From: Opeltia flavorubescens
Lineage: Eukaryota; Ascomycota; Lecanoromycetes; Teloschistales; Teloschistaceae
DNA length: 64,000 nucleotides
Reading direction: 5' to 3'
Assembly: GCA_000442125.1 (NCBI GenBank)
Contig: KE546979.1
Span: 1,240,001-1,304,000, forward strand
Below, in pieces: positions 1 through 11,412 of this stretch; positions within the stretch are counted from its first letter, which is position 1, and every line of letters begins with the position of its first letter. A model generated the notes under the pieces. The model made no database searches and was not told the DNA's origin. It worked only from the letters and a program-made list of their open reading frames with translations. The translations under genes and the position numbers were made by a program.

Positions 1-2
1 GG

Positions 3-1013
3 GTGATTTTTGATTTGGTTAATGGGGAATACACTGATGTCCCCTCCTCGCTTCCGGCGTGGCTGGTGCCGTCATCGAAAGCGCATCTTATTACCGCCGC
101 TTCTGCCCTTCGCGATCCTTCCTCCCAGTCTTTCCCCTCGCCGCCGATATCTCCGAATAATGAGGATGGCCTTAAAGATGATTTCGATTGGTACATGTCC
201 CCCTCCAACACGGCGAAGTATGAGGCTATATACAATGCCAATACGACTCGTTCTGGGACTTTGTCTTTCGACGCCCTCGAACCGTTATACTCGTCCCTCG
301 ATGTCCCCGATACGGATTTAAGATCTGCATGGAATCTGGTGAACCCGAATGCGGATGCGGAAATTGGGAAACAAGCGGCTTTGGCTTTCTTGCATGTGTT
401 GAATTTGAGGCATGAAGGGTACCGTGTGCCGAGGAGTGTGCCGCCGTCTTTAAGATCGACGTTCGAACAGGGGAAGATTGATTATAGGGTCGATCGCGTG
501 CGGTCTCCCGCTGAGAGGTGGAAATCTTCGTCTTCTTATTCAGCGAGAGATGGCGATGATACGGCTACGGCGAGGAAGTCGAAGTTTGGAGATACATATC
601 TCTCCCGCCTCGGCGTCTCCTCCACCTCTTCCATCAAGGGAACGGATTTCTCCACGGTGCATCAAACCCGCGATTGGAAAGAAGCTCGCTTAAAACGCCA
701 ACTCGTTGACTTGGAAGATCGGATTTCTAAGATTGAAAATTCGGCGAAAGGAAGAGAAGCGAGGAGGAGGGAGGGGAGGGGGAGTAAACCTGCGCTGGTG
801 AAGAGGGAGTTGGAGGCTATGATGGAGTTTAAGAGGAGGGAGATTAGGAATTTGGAGGTGGGGGATGGGGGTGATGGGGGGAGAGGAGGGGNNNNNGGGG
901 AGTTGAAGGGGTTGAGGGAGATGGTGGGGGGGTTGGAGGAGCATTGGAGGGGGAGGGAGGGGGTGTTGGAGGGGTTGAGGAGGGAGATTGATGAGGTTAG
1001 GAGGGGGGGATAG
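3..1013 (+). CDS. END3: END3, actin cytoskeleton-regulatory complex protein, 3' part
   Basis: End3 is an EH-domain endocytic adaptor that works with Pan1 and Sla1 at cortical actin patches. The visible 336 residues begin inside the first EH domain (VIFDLxNGEY) and continue with the linker SLPAWLVPxSKAHL, the second EH-like block (FDWYMSPSNTAKYEAIY, then SLDVPDTDLRSAWNLVNP), the FLHxLNxRHEGYRxPRxVP segment and a C-terminal coiled coil ending near LRREIDEVRR. This order and spacing match fungal End3 from memory. The first codon seen is GTG inside the gene, so the real start and about 75 residues lie left of the window. Five N bases at 892-896 sit in a G-rich coiled-coil stretch; the frame reads on through them. 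Family assignment is strong. Confidence 0.93.
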   Translation: MIFDLVNGEYTDVPSSLPAWLVPSSKAHLITAASALRDPSSQSFPSPPISPNNEDGLKDDFDWYMSPSNTAKYEAIYNANTTRSGTLSFDALEPLYSSLDVPDTDLRSAWNLVNPNADAEIGKQAALAFLHVLNLRHEGYRVPRSVPPSLRSTFEQGKIDYRVDRVRSPAERWKSSSSYSARDGDDTATARKSKFGDTYLSRLGVSSTSSIKGTDFSTVHQTRDWKEARLKRQLVDLEDRISKIENSAKGREARRREGRGSKPALVKRELEAMMEFKRREIRNLEVGDGGDGGRGGXXGELKGLREMVGGLEEHWRGREGVLEGLRREIDEVRRGG

Positions 1014-1782
1014 GGGTTGTTTTGGTGGGCAGGAATGGGGGTTAGGTGGAAAGGGCGTGTGGGAGAAAAGCGGGAAAGAAGGCGGAGGACTGAGATGGGG
1101 ATAAGGTGCAAGGGAATGGATGGGTATTGTAAATAGATATCTCTAAGTTAACAGGAGTTTTATCCAGGAATTCCTCACGGTCTTTGAAGAAGTCTCCGAT
1201 GGTTCCCTTCTTCCTGGCCGCCTAAGCTTCTCACACCATTCTCCGAGATATCGACTTCGCGCATCTGCACACCCTTACTGACATTCTCTTAACCTCCCCC
1301 GTCATGGTAAGTTGCTCATCCCCTTTACGGCCGCTCATTTCTAAGCTCAAACCATATATAACGCAAGGACCCTGCAAAATAAAAGGGATGAGCTAAAGGC
1401 CGCCGCCACGGAGTATCACCGGCAAAACTTCCTGCCACGCTAAACCACTCATAGACATCTTTCGAGCTTGAAGTATAAAGGCTTGTGATGGTAGGGTAAA
1501 CCTTACCAACAAATTCTTAAATATTACGGTCTTAGACTTGCAAGTTGAGGGTTTTACTTGGTTGGAGCAGGTGAGTATTCTTTGGTGTATAAGCACGCCA
1601 CGCACGATTAATTACTTTTCTCTTCTCATAAGACATTCTGCGAGGACAGGATTCCTATAGTATCTAGTCATTTGATGACACGCATATACATTTCACTAGG
1701 ACAAATAAAGCAATGGAGAACGACGCCGTATATAGCCAACAATATATCCATACGACCTCAAAACCCCCGACAAAACGCCTAA
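1014..1782. other. Intergenic, possible tiny spliced gene
   Basis: This gap separates END3 from the convergent SNF2 gene. At 1305 there is an ATG directly followed by a strong donor (GTAAGT), and between about 1375 and 1430 a short coding-like stretch (reading NKRDELKAAATEYHRQNF on the plus strand), but I could not build a complete exon chain. Nothing else is recognised. Confidence 0.35.
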
Positions 1783-4267
1783 CTAACTCATGGAACTCAA
1801 AATATCCTTATCCGCCTTCCTAGTCTCCACAGTCTTGAAATTCGCACCTTTATCCTCCTCGCCTTTTTCGGCTCGGGTATAGGCTTCTTCGCTCCTGTCT
1901 GTGAGGGTTTCGAGGTCTTTTTTGCTGAGGATTTGTTTTCTCTTCTTCTTTCCCTTTCTACCATGCCCACTATCCCCCGCCTCCAACCCTTGATCGTCAT
2001 CATCACTCCATCCCTCCCCCTCTAGAATCTCCTGCATCTCTCTATCCACACCCTCCTTCCCAGCACCAAATCTCTCCGCACCCCTCTTGCTGAAACTGCG
2101 GAACTTCTCCTTCTGAATGACGATTTTTTCTAACCTCCTCTTCCCATCCGCTTTCTCCAGCATGACTTGTTCCACAGTGCCCTTCGTCGCAAGCCTATAC
2201 ACAATCACCGGCCTCTTCTGCCCGATCCGATGCGCGCGGTCTTGAGCTTGGAGATCTTGCTGAGGGTTCCAGTCGCTGTCGAAGAGGATGACTGTATCCG
2301 CTGCTGTCAAATTGATTCCTAGCCCGCCAGCGCGTGTGCTGAGGAGAAATAATTTGTAGTCCGAGCGGGTGTTGAACATTTCAATCTCCTGCTCCCGATC
2401 TTCGGATTTTACGGCGCCGTCGATACGGCATACATTCCATCCCTTGAGCACGGTGGCGTATTCTTCTAGAAAGTCCAGTTGGCGACTGAATTGGCTGAAA
2501 AGGATTACTTTGTGGCCCTTTGAGAAGAGGTAGGGGAGGAGTTGGTCCAAAATGAGCATTTTCCCAGACGCGGAAATGAGAGTGGAATCTGGGTCCTGGG
2601 AGGGGGAGAAGGGGTAGTGGAAGTGGTGAGGTGTGTTGCAGGCGAGGCGGAGTTGCATTAGGGGGTTTTGGAGGGCTTTTCGGGAGACTTCGCGGCGGGC
2701 GGTGAGGAGTGTTTTTTCTTTGCTTTCCTCAGGGTCAGATTCGGCGTCTGAAGATGAGGGGGAAGCAGCGTCAGAGGAGGGGGTGGAGGAAGATGAATCG
2801 ATGTGTTTAAAGAATTCCGCGTCGCTGATTTCGGCGTAGGTTTTCCTTTTCGCTCGTGTGCGGTTGTTGCGGATACTGCTTGCGGGGGTGGAGTCGCGGG
2901 AGGATTTTGTGGATTTGTTGGGGGTGAGATTGTCGACACCATTGGCTTTTCGCTTTTTGCCTGCGGGTTTTGAGTCGAGGGTCACGCCGCTGATGCGTTC
3001 GATGGCTTTTTCTTCAAGGTAGGAGCGGATGTTGCCGTCTTTGATGTTGCGGTATATCTCTTTCTGGAGAGGGGTTAGGGGAGCGTAGATGATGTATTCC
3101 CGTTTCTTGGGTAGGAGGGTTTCGACGTCGGTTTTGACGCGGCGGAGGAGGAAGGGTTTGAGGATGGCGTGCAGGGAGTTGATTGTTTCTTTCTTCTTCT
3201 CTTGGGTGAGAATCTTCTCGCTGCCGTCGTTGTTTTGGACGTCTGAGAAGTCGAATATTTCTTCGAATTGTTCTAGGTCAGAAAACGCTTCTGGGAGGAG
3301 GAAGTTGAGGAGTGACCATAGTTCGGAGAGATTGTTTTGAAGTGGAGTGCCTGTAAGGATCATCCGACTTTCGGCGGGATACTGTTTCAGCTCCTTGACA
3401 AGCTTGCAATTGAAGTTCTTGAGCCTGTGGCCTTCATCTACTACGATGAACTTCCACTGATAGTTGGCGAGGTACTTCTTGTCTCTCATACAGATCTCAT
3501 ACGAAGTACAGACAACGGGAAACCTATCATTCTTTGAGTCGCCCTTTAGCTGCTGTCTTCTGATCTGTGCTCGTGTTTGTGGATTGCCGTGGTACATTAC
3601 GACCGGTATTTTTGGTGCCCATCTCTTGAATTCATTCACCCAGTTCGTGACGGTGCTGAGTGGTCCTAGGATTAGGAATGGCCCATTGGTGCCGTGTTCT
3701 CGGAGAAATGCAAGGAAGGAGATCAGCTGCACTGTTTTGCCGAGGCCCATTTCATCTGCTAGGATCCCATTGAGACCGATTTGGTAGAGACAGGTAAGCC
3801 AGGTCAAGCCTTCTAGCTGGTAGTCGCGCATTGTGCCGCCTGAGATAAGTTTGGGTTGGGGGGTAGTCTCTGCCGTTCGTGCAGCCAATGCTTGCTTCAA
3901 TTGTTCCATGACTGTCGATGAGAAACCCTGTTTGCTGATAAGCATCTGACTGAATATGAACTCTGGACATTCCAATTACTTTGCTCTGGCTCATGAACCA
4001 ATCCAGCCGGTCAAAGTTCTTTTGATCCGTGGCTGTATCCCATCGAGCCTTCATTGAGCCCTTCTTCTGCCTTCTTTGGCTCTCGTTTGCGAGTCTCTCC
4101 TCTTCTTTGCGCATGGCAGCTTCAGCCTTTGGGTCATAATCCGCGTCTTCTTTCTCATTATCTGAATGCGGCAATGAGGGTGGAGACGAAGCCGGACTCG
4201 ATAAGGGTGGCGAATCCCCATCTTGGGACCCGGAGCGCGTCCCTGGAGTCATGGGAGTGGAACTCAT
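1783..4267 (-). CDS. SNF2-family chromatin remodeller, LSH/DDM1/IRC5 type
   Basis: This is an ATP-dependent DNA translocase of the LSH (HELLS)/DDM1/IRC5 branch, acting on nucleosomes in the nucleus. The model has two exons, 4267-3980 and 3927-1783, giving about 810 residues, close to HELLS and Irc5. Helicase landmarks run in order: DEMGLGKTVQ (motif I), VVDEGHRLKN (II), TGTPLQNNLSELW (III), then a basic insert containing AKRKTYAEISDAEFF that is typical of this branch, then LLSTRAGGLGINL and QAQDRAHRIGQ (V and VI). The N-terminus is acidic and Ser/Pro-rich, the C-terminus lysine-rich. The two frames are joined by a 52-nt intron (GTAATT...CAG) that restores the frame, but the second frame also reads FSQMLISK upstream of the acceptor. 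That resembles the family's KSxxYSxFL segment, so a different splice or a one-base assembly error is possible. Fungal relatives such as MUS-30 act in genome stability. Confidence 0.88.
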
Positions 4268-4380
4268 GATGGGAAAAAGTCAAGACAAGCCAAAATATCG
4301 AGTTGGCGATGCGGCAACGCGTTGGACTCGGTGTTCTTGGGCTGGTCGGTGGATTTAGGGAGGACTGCAGCCAGGTGGTG

Positions 4381-5051
4381 TTAGCAGAGGAACGAAAGTA
4401 CGCGAGCTGAAAAGAAAGCGATGACGACACGCGTAGATCTCAAGATCGGCGAGCGACACTTGATCGAGATCCGATCGGCACACCGCTCGCTAGCCGTTGT
4501 CCGTTCCTAGATCGCTAACGACACGTGCATCAATGGGCATTGTACTTACCAGGATCCTTCAAAAACATGGCATTCTCAGCCACCAACCTCTCGAACACAG
4601 CCATCCTGTGATCACGTTTCTCTTCGCCTGTACCCTTCATTTCATCTTCTTCGCTCAATGGCTTCGTCCACGGTCTCAATGGTTTCTTCCAGTGTGGAGT
4701 TCGACATGTCGAGTTCAAGCCCTCCTTATCGAACGCAACAGCCAAACACATCGCAGTGACCTCTGCGTGCGTTCGTCCCTTGGCAGATGGAGATATCGAC
4801 TGCAATAATTTGAATAAAGGTGAATTTGTATCTATTTTCTTCTTGGGTTTTCTCTTTTGAGTCGGTATTACGCGGCTGCCTTTTGTAATTACCCCTCGAT
4901 ATGGTTTCCTTGAACATGGCTTTGCTTTGCGGGTTACGATGGCAGGGCTTTCAGGGTTTCGTGAAGTCGATACATCGGAACGACGTGGTCGGCGCCAGGG
5001 AGGCGGTGGCATCGTCAATGCAATGGATGGGGTAATCAGGTTGCTTGACAT
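4381..5051 (-). CDS. Small basic protein of unknown function
   Basis: I do not recognise this family. Exon 1 (5051-4550) opens at an ATG, contains a proline/arginine patch and a run of lysines (KRKPKKK), then a globular-looking part with PLFKLLQSI, HAEVTAMCLAVAFDKEGL and AVFERLVAENAMFLKDP. A strong donor (GTAAGT) at 4549 and an acceptor (TTTTCAG) ending at 4407 remove 143 nt and give a short second exon ending at TAA 4381-4383. Without splicing the frame stops at 4530. It lies 114 bp upstream of the SNF2 gene on the same strand, so the SNF2 promoter must sit in that gap. The basic patch suggests a nuclear role, which is inference. Confidence 0.55.
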
Positions 5052-5867
5052 GATGGCTTGGTTCTACTGTCTAGAACGATGATGAGAGTGGTAAAAACAA
5101 AGGCAAGTCACTGTCGAGTCACGCAGAATAGCGATATTCAGTTGTCTATTGCAAGAAAGATAATCATTGAAAAGAGAACGGACATCTCATTATATACCTG
5201 CATATTACAATCTAGTACGATAGAGAAACGTGGATCAATAGATCCAAGTCAACGAACTTGACTACTATCGGTCATTTCCATTGTGCTTGGCGGATGGTCA
5301 CGTCGCTGTCTGATTCATTCTCTCTCTAATTTGCTCAAATGCATTTGAGTCATTTACCCCGTGTACAGTGTATTGGGAAATACGCATCAATATCCAAACG
5401 GGACCATTTCCTTAAGAGAGCTTCAATGATAATAAGAAGCAACGCGAGAGCAGAGTCTTGCATCAAATCTTCAAAGCCCAATCAAGCTTGTTTCGTAATG
5501 CAGCCGATCAAACCTAGAAGCAATGCAATATAATTGATAAGCTTCGGGGGCTTTAGATGTGGAACGTATTGGATATGGAAAGAAGATGAAATGTGAGAAG
5601 TGAAATTCATAAAGTCGTTGTCATCTATTTCCCTACGTGAGTATGCGGCCAGCGCGTCTAATTCATGACAAAAAGATTGTCGGAGCATCGCTGCTGAGCA
5701 ACAAAAAAGCAAAAGTCTATCCAATTGGGTAAAAGCGTCGCTGACTGAAACAGAATGATGATCGCTGAAAAAACAAAACAATCCAACCCGTCATGGTATG
5801 AAGGGATGTTATGGTTTGACTGGCAGAGTGGTGCATTTTGAGACCCGCTCAATCTCTGGAGTCATAG
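5052..5867. other. Intergenic, no feature seen
   Basis: The 816 bp between the small basic gene and the 3' end of the Zn2Cys6 regulator show only short AT-rich frames without splice or codon support. Confidence 0.5.
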
Positions 5868-8510
5868 TCAGGATTTGTCCTGCTTGAGGGAAATTTTCTC
5901 GAAGACGTCGGTTAATGTCCTTACCGAGACGCCGGCCGACCGGCGAAAAAGGCGGAGGCGTGGCCAGGAGATGGGCCTCGATGTCTTTGGTGGCTTTGTG
6001 TCATCGTCGGACCCTATTGGCTTAGATTTAATGTCGTACTGATGGAGTTCTGGTTTGATGTGATGGCGGGTAGTTGTGTGAGCCTCATTTGTAGGCACGT
6101 CTCTGCACCCTTGCGCGTCTTTCAGCATGCGGGCCTTCTTCGAGGTTGTGTAAGTTGAATGGTGTTTACGCTTCCGGCATTTGTCACGTCGATGATGTCT
6201 TCCATCAGGTGGAGCCATGACCGACTCATTCATCATGATATCTTGCATATCACTGGTGTCTTTGTCTTGACTAGGCTGCAAGTCATTGACTAAAGTTGTT
6301 TCTGATCGTTTCTCGGGCATCGCAGATTCGTAGACGACCTCTGGTTCAGCTTCAACAAGTGTCACGGCCCCTGGACTGACGTTGTCATCGGCGGCATCGG
6401 CTGTGGGTAGGACCTCATCAAAAATAGTATGCTTTCGAGGGCCTGTGATTCCCAGTATGGTCTGTAACGTGTCGATATCCTCTTCCAAGTCGCGAATTTG
6501 CTGTTTCGCCTTATCACGCTTGACAATCAACCATGAAAGCGCTTCTTCAGCCTGCCGCTTAAGCTCTTGCTCTTGTATAGCATCCGGGGAGCCATTGAGG
6601 AAATCTTCCAGGCCTTCTGATGCGAAAGGTGTCGCCCAATCTTCTGTAGTCATCTGGGAAAATGCTGGTAGCTCGCTANCTGTGAGCGATGTAGCTTGCG
6701 GACCCTCATTGAGGATGGAATGAGACTTGCGTTCCTGAATCCAATCAGCATATAGTGCGCTGAGAGAAGGGGTGGTATTACTCACCTGAAAGGGAAAATT
6801 GCAAGATTGAGCCAAGGTTATGACGTCGTAGAAGGTCATCTCATTGCTGTTAATCTCATCAGCATCAAAATAACTCCGCATAACACTCGTCAACATACTT
6901 TAACGGAGAAGGGTGGTTCGTAGATATTGTGGATAAGTGCATGGTCGGCATAGTAGTCATTTCCTTCCGATGTTCTGTGTCAAACATGTTCATGTCGATA
7001 CCTTTGCCAATGAATTCAAGATATGAGGCGAGCGTATCAATGCTGCAGTTCAGTCTCGGCATTGGATGTCCCTTTGATCATCAGCCTTGAGAACTCAAAC
7101 GCGAAGAGTAGACTGTTACCTTCTTGGACCATATGGTAAAAGCACTGTCATACATCTCCAATGAATGACGGAGCTGGGCGAGCGATGTTGCCACAGCAGC
7201 TTTGTGTTTGGAGTAGTCCGTCTTGGCCCTTGGCCCATTAACCCATAACCTTAGGTGCTCAAATGCACCTTCCCACAAGGTTGTGACTTTGTGACCTAGT
7301 TGATGGAGGACCATGCACACCAAGCCTGGGATGGGTTCCTTATCGTCAGTGGCGCATTTGACAGTGTTCACCTCCGGATGAGATAAGATGTGAAAAAGAG
7401 TACACAGGCGACGGCAGCTAGTCTGTTGATGTTTCATATGAGCCCCATTGCTAGAGATATAGGGCGACTGACCTGTAAGTTCTCCCTATGGGTTCCTTCG
7501 TCTGTACGCTTTGAGTTGCGTGGCTGCTGCTTCGGACGCGTATCTCCATCAAGTAATTCATCTAGATGGGGGATGATTGGTGATGAAATACTATCACGGT
7601 CGACGGCTTGAATGTCTAGATAACAGCTATTGATGTGTTTCGGAGGGTCAACTTGGTACGGTATCGTGAAAGTTGACCAAGCCAATGTAAGGAGGCATAT
7701 GGACGGCTTTGGATCCGATGTTGATATCGTTGAGAGTGGATGAGCGTACATGTGAGCCTTGATAGCCTGATCGAATGACGCTAGAAGTTGTTAGCTTGCC
7801 CTCATCGATTCATAGAACCAGTATTACCGACTGTGATCAAATAGGCCGAGAGTCCGGATAGGTTGGCGGCAGTATATATTTTTGGATGTACAGAATGCAC
7901 ACGACGTTTCATTAAGTTGGCACTAGATGGTTGTTAGATGTTTTGGTACGCATGACAGCAGTAGGATTGAATCAGTACCTTCTTATTGGTCTTGTTATAG
8001 CATGACATGCAAGTTCTCTTTAGTTTATCCTTGGCCTTATCCTCTGCGGTAGGGTTGTGGTAGTAACGGAAGATATATTGGGAGGAGCCCCGAGTAGTAC
8101 ATGCTACCTCGTTGGCGTCAAGTTCGGTTGTATGATTTGATTGATTGACGGGAGTGATGCTTTTCGAGGACAGTGGTGGTGTTATCAGCGGTGGAGGGCC
8201 CTAAGCAGAGGTAAGCGGATGGCTTAGGTGAAAAGAGCGGACCGTGCGGTGACAATACCAACGGTGGACTTCCCCATGTTGCGACTGACAAAGGAAAAGC
8301 CCGTCTGGTAGTCTGAGGGGCAACAATGCTCCTCCAGTCTGACTGAGCCGGCTGCCATATAGTTGGCTGCTCTTGTAAACCTTGATCTTGTTGAAGGCCA
8401 ATATCATCGTTGTATGCAGGCTGAGTGAGCAAAGAGCAATCGGAGCATTGGAGACACTGTGTAGATTTTTTAAAGGAGGCACAATGATGATTGATACAAA
8501 TGCGATTCAT
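5868..8510 (-). CDS. Zn(II)2Cys6-type transcription regulator, eight exons
   Basis: This is a probable fungus-specific DNA-binding regulator. The spliced model is exons 8510-8259, 8200-7979, 7922-7832, 7780-7473, 7422-7120, 7071-6899, 6846-6786 and 6734-5868, about 758 residues. A six-cysteine cluster (C-x2-C-x7-C-x6-C-x2-C-x6-C, CMSCYNKTNKKC then CAFCTSKNIYC) spans roughly residues 148-176 and is split by intron 2. The usual first spacing is x6, so x7 is slightly unusual. A charged coiled coil follows near residues 520-565 and a basic patch (RRDKCRKRKHH) near 655. Most introns are 50-60 nt with GT-AG ends. The exon 3/4 join needs a weak donor (GTCGGT at 7831) to stay in frame; the better donor four bases on (GTAATA) would break it, so that join is uncertain. 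One N lies at 6679. The target genes are unknown. Confidence 0.75.
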
Positions 8511-9263
8511 GATGTATGGGTGAATGAGAGCAAGAGCTCGCCAGCGAGATCATCTTTCGAGCACCCAGAATGTTAAAGTATGAGCTCTCTGTAAAAATGC
8601 TTTGGGACTGATGGGTGTAAGGTGAGATTTTCGAAACGCTAAAACCAAAGGACGTGAAGACTTGTATTTCAAGGAGCGGAAGAGTAAACGGATGAGATGA
8701 AAATATTCCAAGAGCGAGGGTATGAAGATTTGAGGGACCGCGTGGAAAAAAAAGTCCAGCGCTCCCCGCGGTGACCGCCTTTGGTGACACAAAGGTGGTT
8801 GTTTTCTCCAGCGCAACGCTCATATGACCGCCGCTGATCTCAGTCGAACGCGGACTAGTGTGATTGCCTTGTTTTGAGTCGTCCTGGATGGAACCCCAGC
8901 ATCCTACGAACATCCTAGGCCTGTCTTTGTAGCCCTACCGCGGGCTCTCGAGGAAAGTGTCTTGAAAAGGTTTAGTGAATAAGTAAGCAAGTACGATGCA
9001 GGAAGGAAAGCGTGTCGACGGAAGTGCCCTGACGATCTCGGGCATTCTAGAGTGGTGTTTGCACCGGTACAGTCGATCATCCGCACGCCAGGGTTTGCAT
9101 GTACCTACAGTAGCGTGGAACTCCACTTCTGAGTTTTAAGATAGACGTGGCTGTTCTCTGCTGCTGCTAACTCCTTTCAGCCCATTCCTAAGGAATGATT
9201 CTGTACTGAGCCAATTTTCCATCAGCTCCCCAGATTCGATTAGACCTGCGACAAACAATGGGA
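8511..9263. other. Intergenic between regulator and small cysteine gene 1
   Basis: This is a divergent promoter region for the regulator (left) and the small cysteine gene (right). I see no gene with splice support in it. Confidence 0.45.
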
Positions 9264-9272
9264 TATATAAAG
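9264..9272 (+). promoter_or_regulatory. TATA box of small cysteine gene 1
   Basis: The 9-mer TATATAAAG lies 125 bp upstream of the ATG at 9389. The same 9-mer lies 118 bp upstream of the paralogous gene at 12199. Confidence 0.6.
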
Positions 9273-9388
9273 CTATTGTGTCCAGCTTGGACATTGGCAA
9301 AAATAAATCAACCAGGTGCTTTAACATTAGCCAAAGCTTTTTCCAAGATCTCGACACACCGCAAAAAGTCGCTTTAAGTTGCCTAATT

Positions 9389-9729
9389 ATGTCACCTGTT
9401 TCGACTTGCGGCTCATGCCCAAAAGGGCATTGCAAAACGCCAGCTCAGCAAAGACCAGCCTTCACCCAGAACGCCAACCTTTCAGCTGGCAACAGCAGGG
9501 AGTATTGCAGTATCGAAAAGTATCAAGCGGAAGCAGATCGATACAACGCATTCGTTGTAGGACAATCAACGTCCTTGCACAAGTCTCCATCAGAAACGAA
9601 CCGAGAATTACAAAAATGGGAAGAAGACTGGCAAAAAGGTCAAGACAGCCACAGGGAAGATTGTAAGCCGATCATTTGAATTCATTCGTCCTAATTGACT
9701 GATGAGACTCAGCACATTCGAACCAGTGA
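9389..9729 (+). CDS. Small cysteine-motif protein, copy 1 (undescribed family)
   Basis: This 96-residue protein has no family I recognise. Exons are 9389-9662 and 9713-9729; the 50-nt intron has GTAAGC, a CTAAT/CTGAT branch region and CAG. Near the N-terminus is VSTCGSCPKGHCKT, a C-x2-C-x3-HC arrangement that could bind metal. The middle has SIEKYQAEAD and GQSTSLHKSP, and the end has LQKWEEDWQKG. There is no signal peptide or membrane segment. The protein is paralogous to the gene at 12199-12544: the same blocks occur in the same order and a 17-nt terminal exon follows a phase-1 intron in both. I chose ATG 9389 because homology to copy 2 begins there; the frame is open further upstream. Confidence 0.72.
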
Positions 9730-10781
9730 GAGGACTGATTGGTTATTGCAAGACAGGCAATGAGTGCAGATAGGGGCAAATCGAATATGCACAATTGGTC
9801 AGATGACGCATAAGAAAGAATCATCAAAGATTAAAGAGAAGCTGCAAACCAAATGCAACATAATTCTATGTACAATAGAGTGGCGAACTTAGACTTCAGC
9901 AGCAATTGATGCAATATCACTATTTTGGTCTCATTTTTGGTTCGAAGGATTCTTGCCATGGACCATTTTCGGGTAGATGCATTACGCTAGTGATGAGGGA
10001 GGGTGGCCTTTACATACGATACGTTATTTGAAGGGAAGCCACTCGTAATTCTCCCTACGCCCGATGTCTGCAGCAGCAATTGATTGGATATCGTCTTCAC
10101 TGTGGAGCTTCCCTGATTTCTCGGCGGGCCAATACTATTCTTGCAATCGCGAGGGCAATCTTGAAACGTCCGTCAAACGTGGAACATTGAAAGGCCAAAG
10201 CGTCTCATGTAACTGCGCCATGCATAATGGCTCGCCGTTGGTATTGAAACAGCCTGTTTTCGGTGACGGACGGGACATTGCTGCTAGTTGCCACTTGCCA
10301 CCACAAACCGCGAAAGACCGAGTGATCGATGATCGCAATTTGAGTGTCATCAGTAATGATCCAATTCGAAATCGATCGATTCCTCTCCAAGATCATGAGG
10401 AGGCTAGCGGTATGGGGGTGTAATGCGTACTGCCACCATTGGGCAATGGTTCACGTGGGCAAATAGCAGAGCTGACAAGGTGACTCGGAAACAGTTATGA
10501 CGTAGGTAACGACATGGATCAACATGCTGCCTCTGTATCCATACAATTCAGACATCCCCTTTTCACCGCCTCTCTGTAATAGCTTTTGGCTCGTTTGGTT
10601 TTGAGATTGTCCGAAGGGTCCATAACGTGTCGATGATTTTCCAACGGTCCGGGGGATCAGGGCACTATTCCGTAAATCAACAAGTGTCTTGGCGTCTGCC
10701 GCCAGGATAACGTCCGTCTGATTCCTTCTCCAATCCGACCCTTCTGTGTAGCAGCAACGACGTGGACAAGTACGAAGTTAC

Positions 10782-10956
10782 CTCACGATCCTTGAGCGAT
10801 TCTTCCGTGTCCCATGCTTCAAAATTTGCTATCACCTCGAGCTTTTTCCATTCCTTGCCGTTGATATCCACACCCTCAAATCCAGACTGGTTGAATGAAT
10901 CCCAGACGCTGGACGTTCCTCCGGTGACTCTGTGCCTCCACCAACAGCCGACGTTC
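10782..10956 (-). CDS. Orphan exon candidate
   Basis: Between an acceptor (ACAATAG) ending at 10957 and a donor (GTAACT) starting at 10781 the minus strand reads a protein-like segment with WWRHRVTGGTSSVW, GFEGVDINGKEWKKLE and NFEAWDTEESLKD. The composition (Trp, Gly, acidic) looks coding. I could not find flanking exons, so it may be a relic. Family unknown. Confidence 0.3.
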
Positions 10957-11077
10957 CTATTGTCCAGAGATCGCGAAGTTTTCCTTTTCCGTAAGGTCAA
11001 ACCATCCCTGGAGCGAAGAAACCTGGTGCTAACTTATCTTAGGATCTGTCATTGATAGCCCGCCATCTTACCCTCCC

Positions 11078-11412
11078 TCACCTCCCACTCCCTGTTGCAC
11101 GGATATACGACGAGAGAGCTAGAAATATGATATTAGAATCCTTGCAGGCCATGACTATCGGAATGGAGCCACGTTCTGTTGGCTGAGGGGCGGGGAAATA
11201 CCCCGAATCCGACTGCTTTGGCTCCAATATGAATGGATCCAATCGCTGTTGATCTCCATTGTTGTTGACATCCTGGAGGCCTACATTGGACAACGTTGCA
11301 GGATTCTGGCTACATTTGGTTGGTGAGAAATAATTACAACATTGAGCAAATCGAATAGAACAATGGTGTGGAACACAGTGTTTGTTCATGCAGGCATATG
11401 TGCAGGCAAGAG
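11078..11412 (-). CDS. Cysteine-rich exon candidate
   Basis: After an acceptor (CACCATAG) the minus strand reads about 110 residues with clustered cysteines (LACTYACMNKHCVPHHC, then AQCCNYFSPTKC) followed by a long polar tail that ends at a stop at 11078-11080. A hydrophobic stretch (CLVLVASIFFGAKA) lies upstream in another frame and could be a signal peptide in a first exon. I could not prove a join. A small secreted cysteine-rich protein is possible; it may equally be chance. Confidence 0.27.

Noticed and set aside
662-1111. 149-codon minus-strand frame opposite END3
   Set aside because: Shadow of the End3 coiled coil; low-complexity Pro/Ser.
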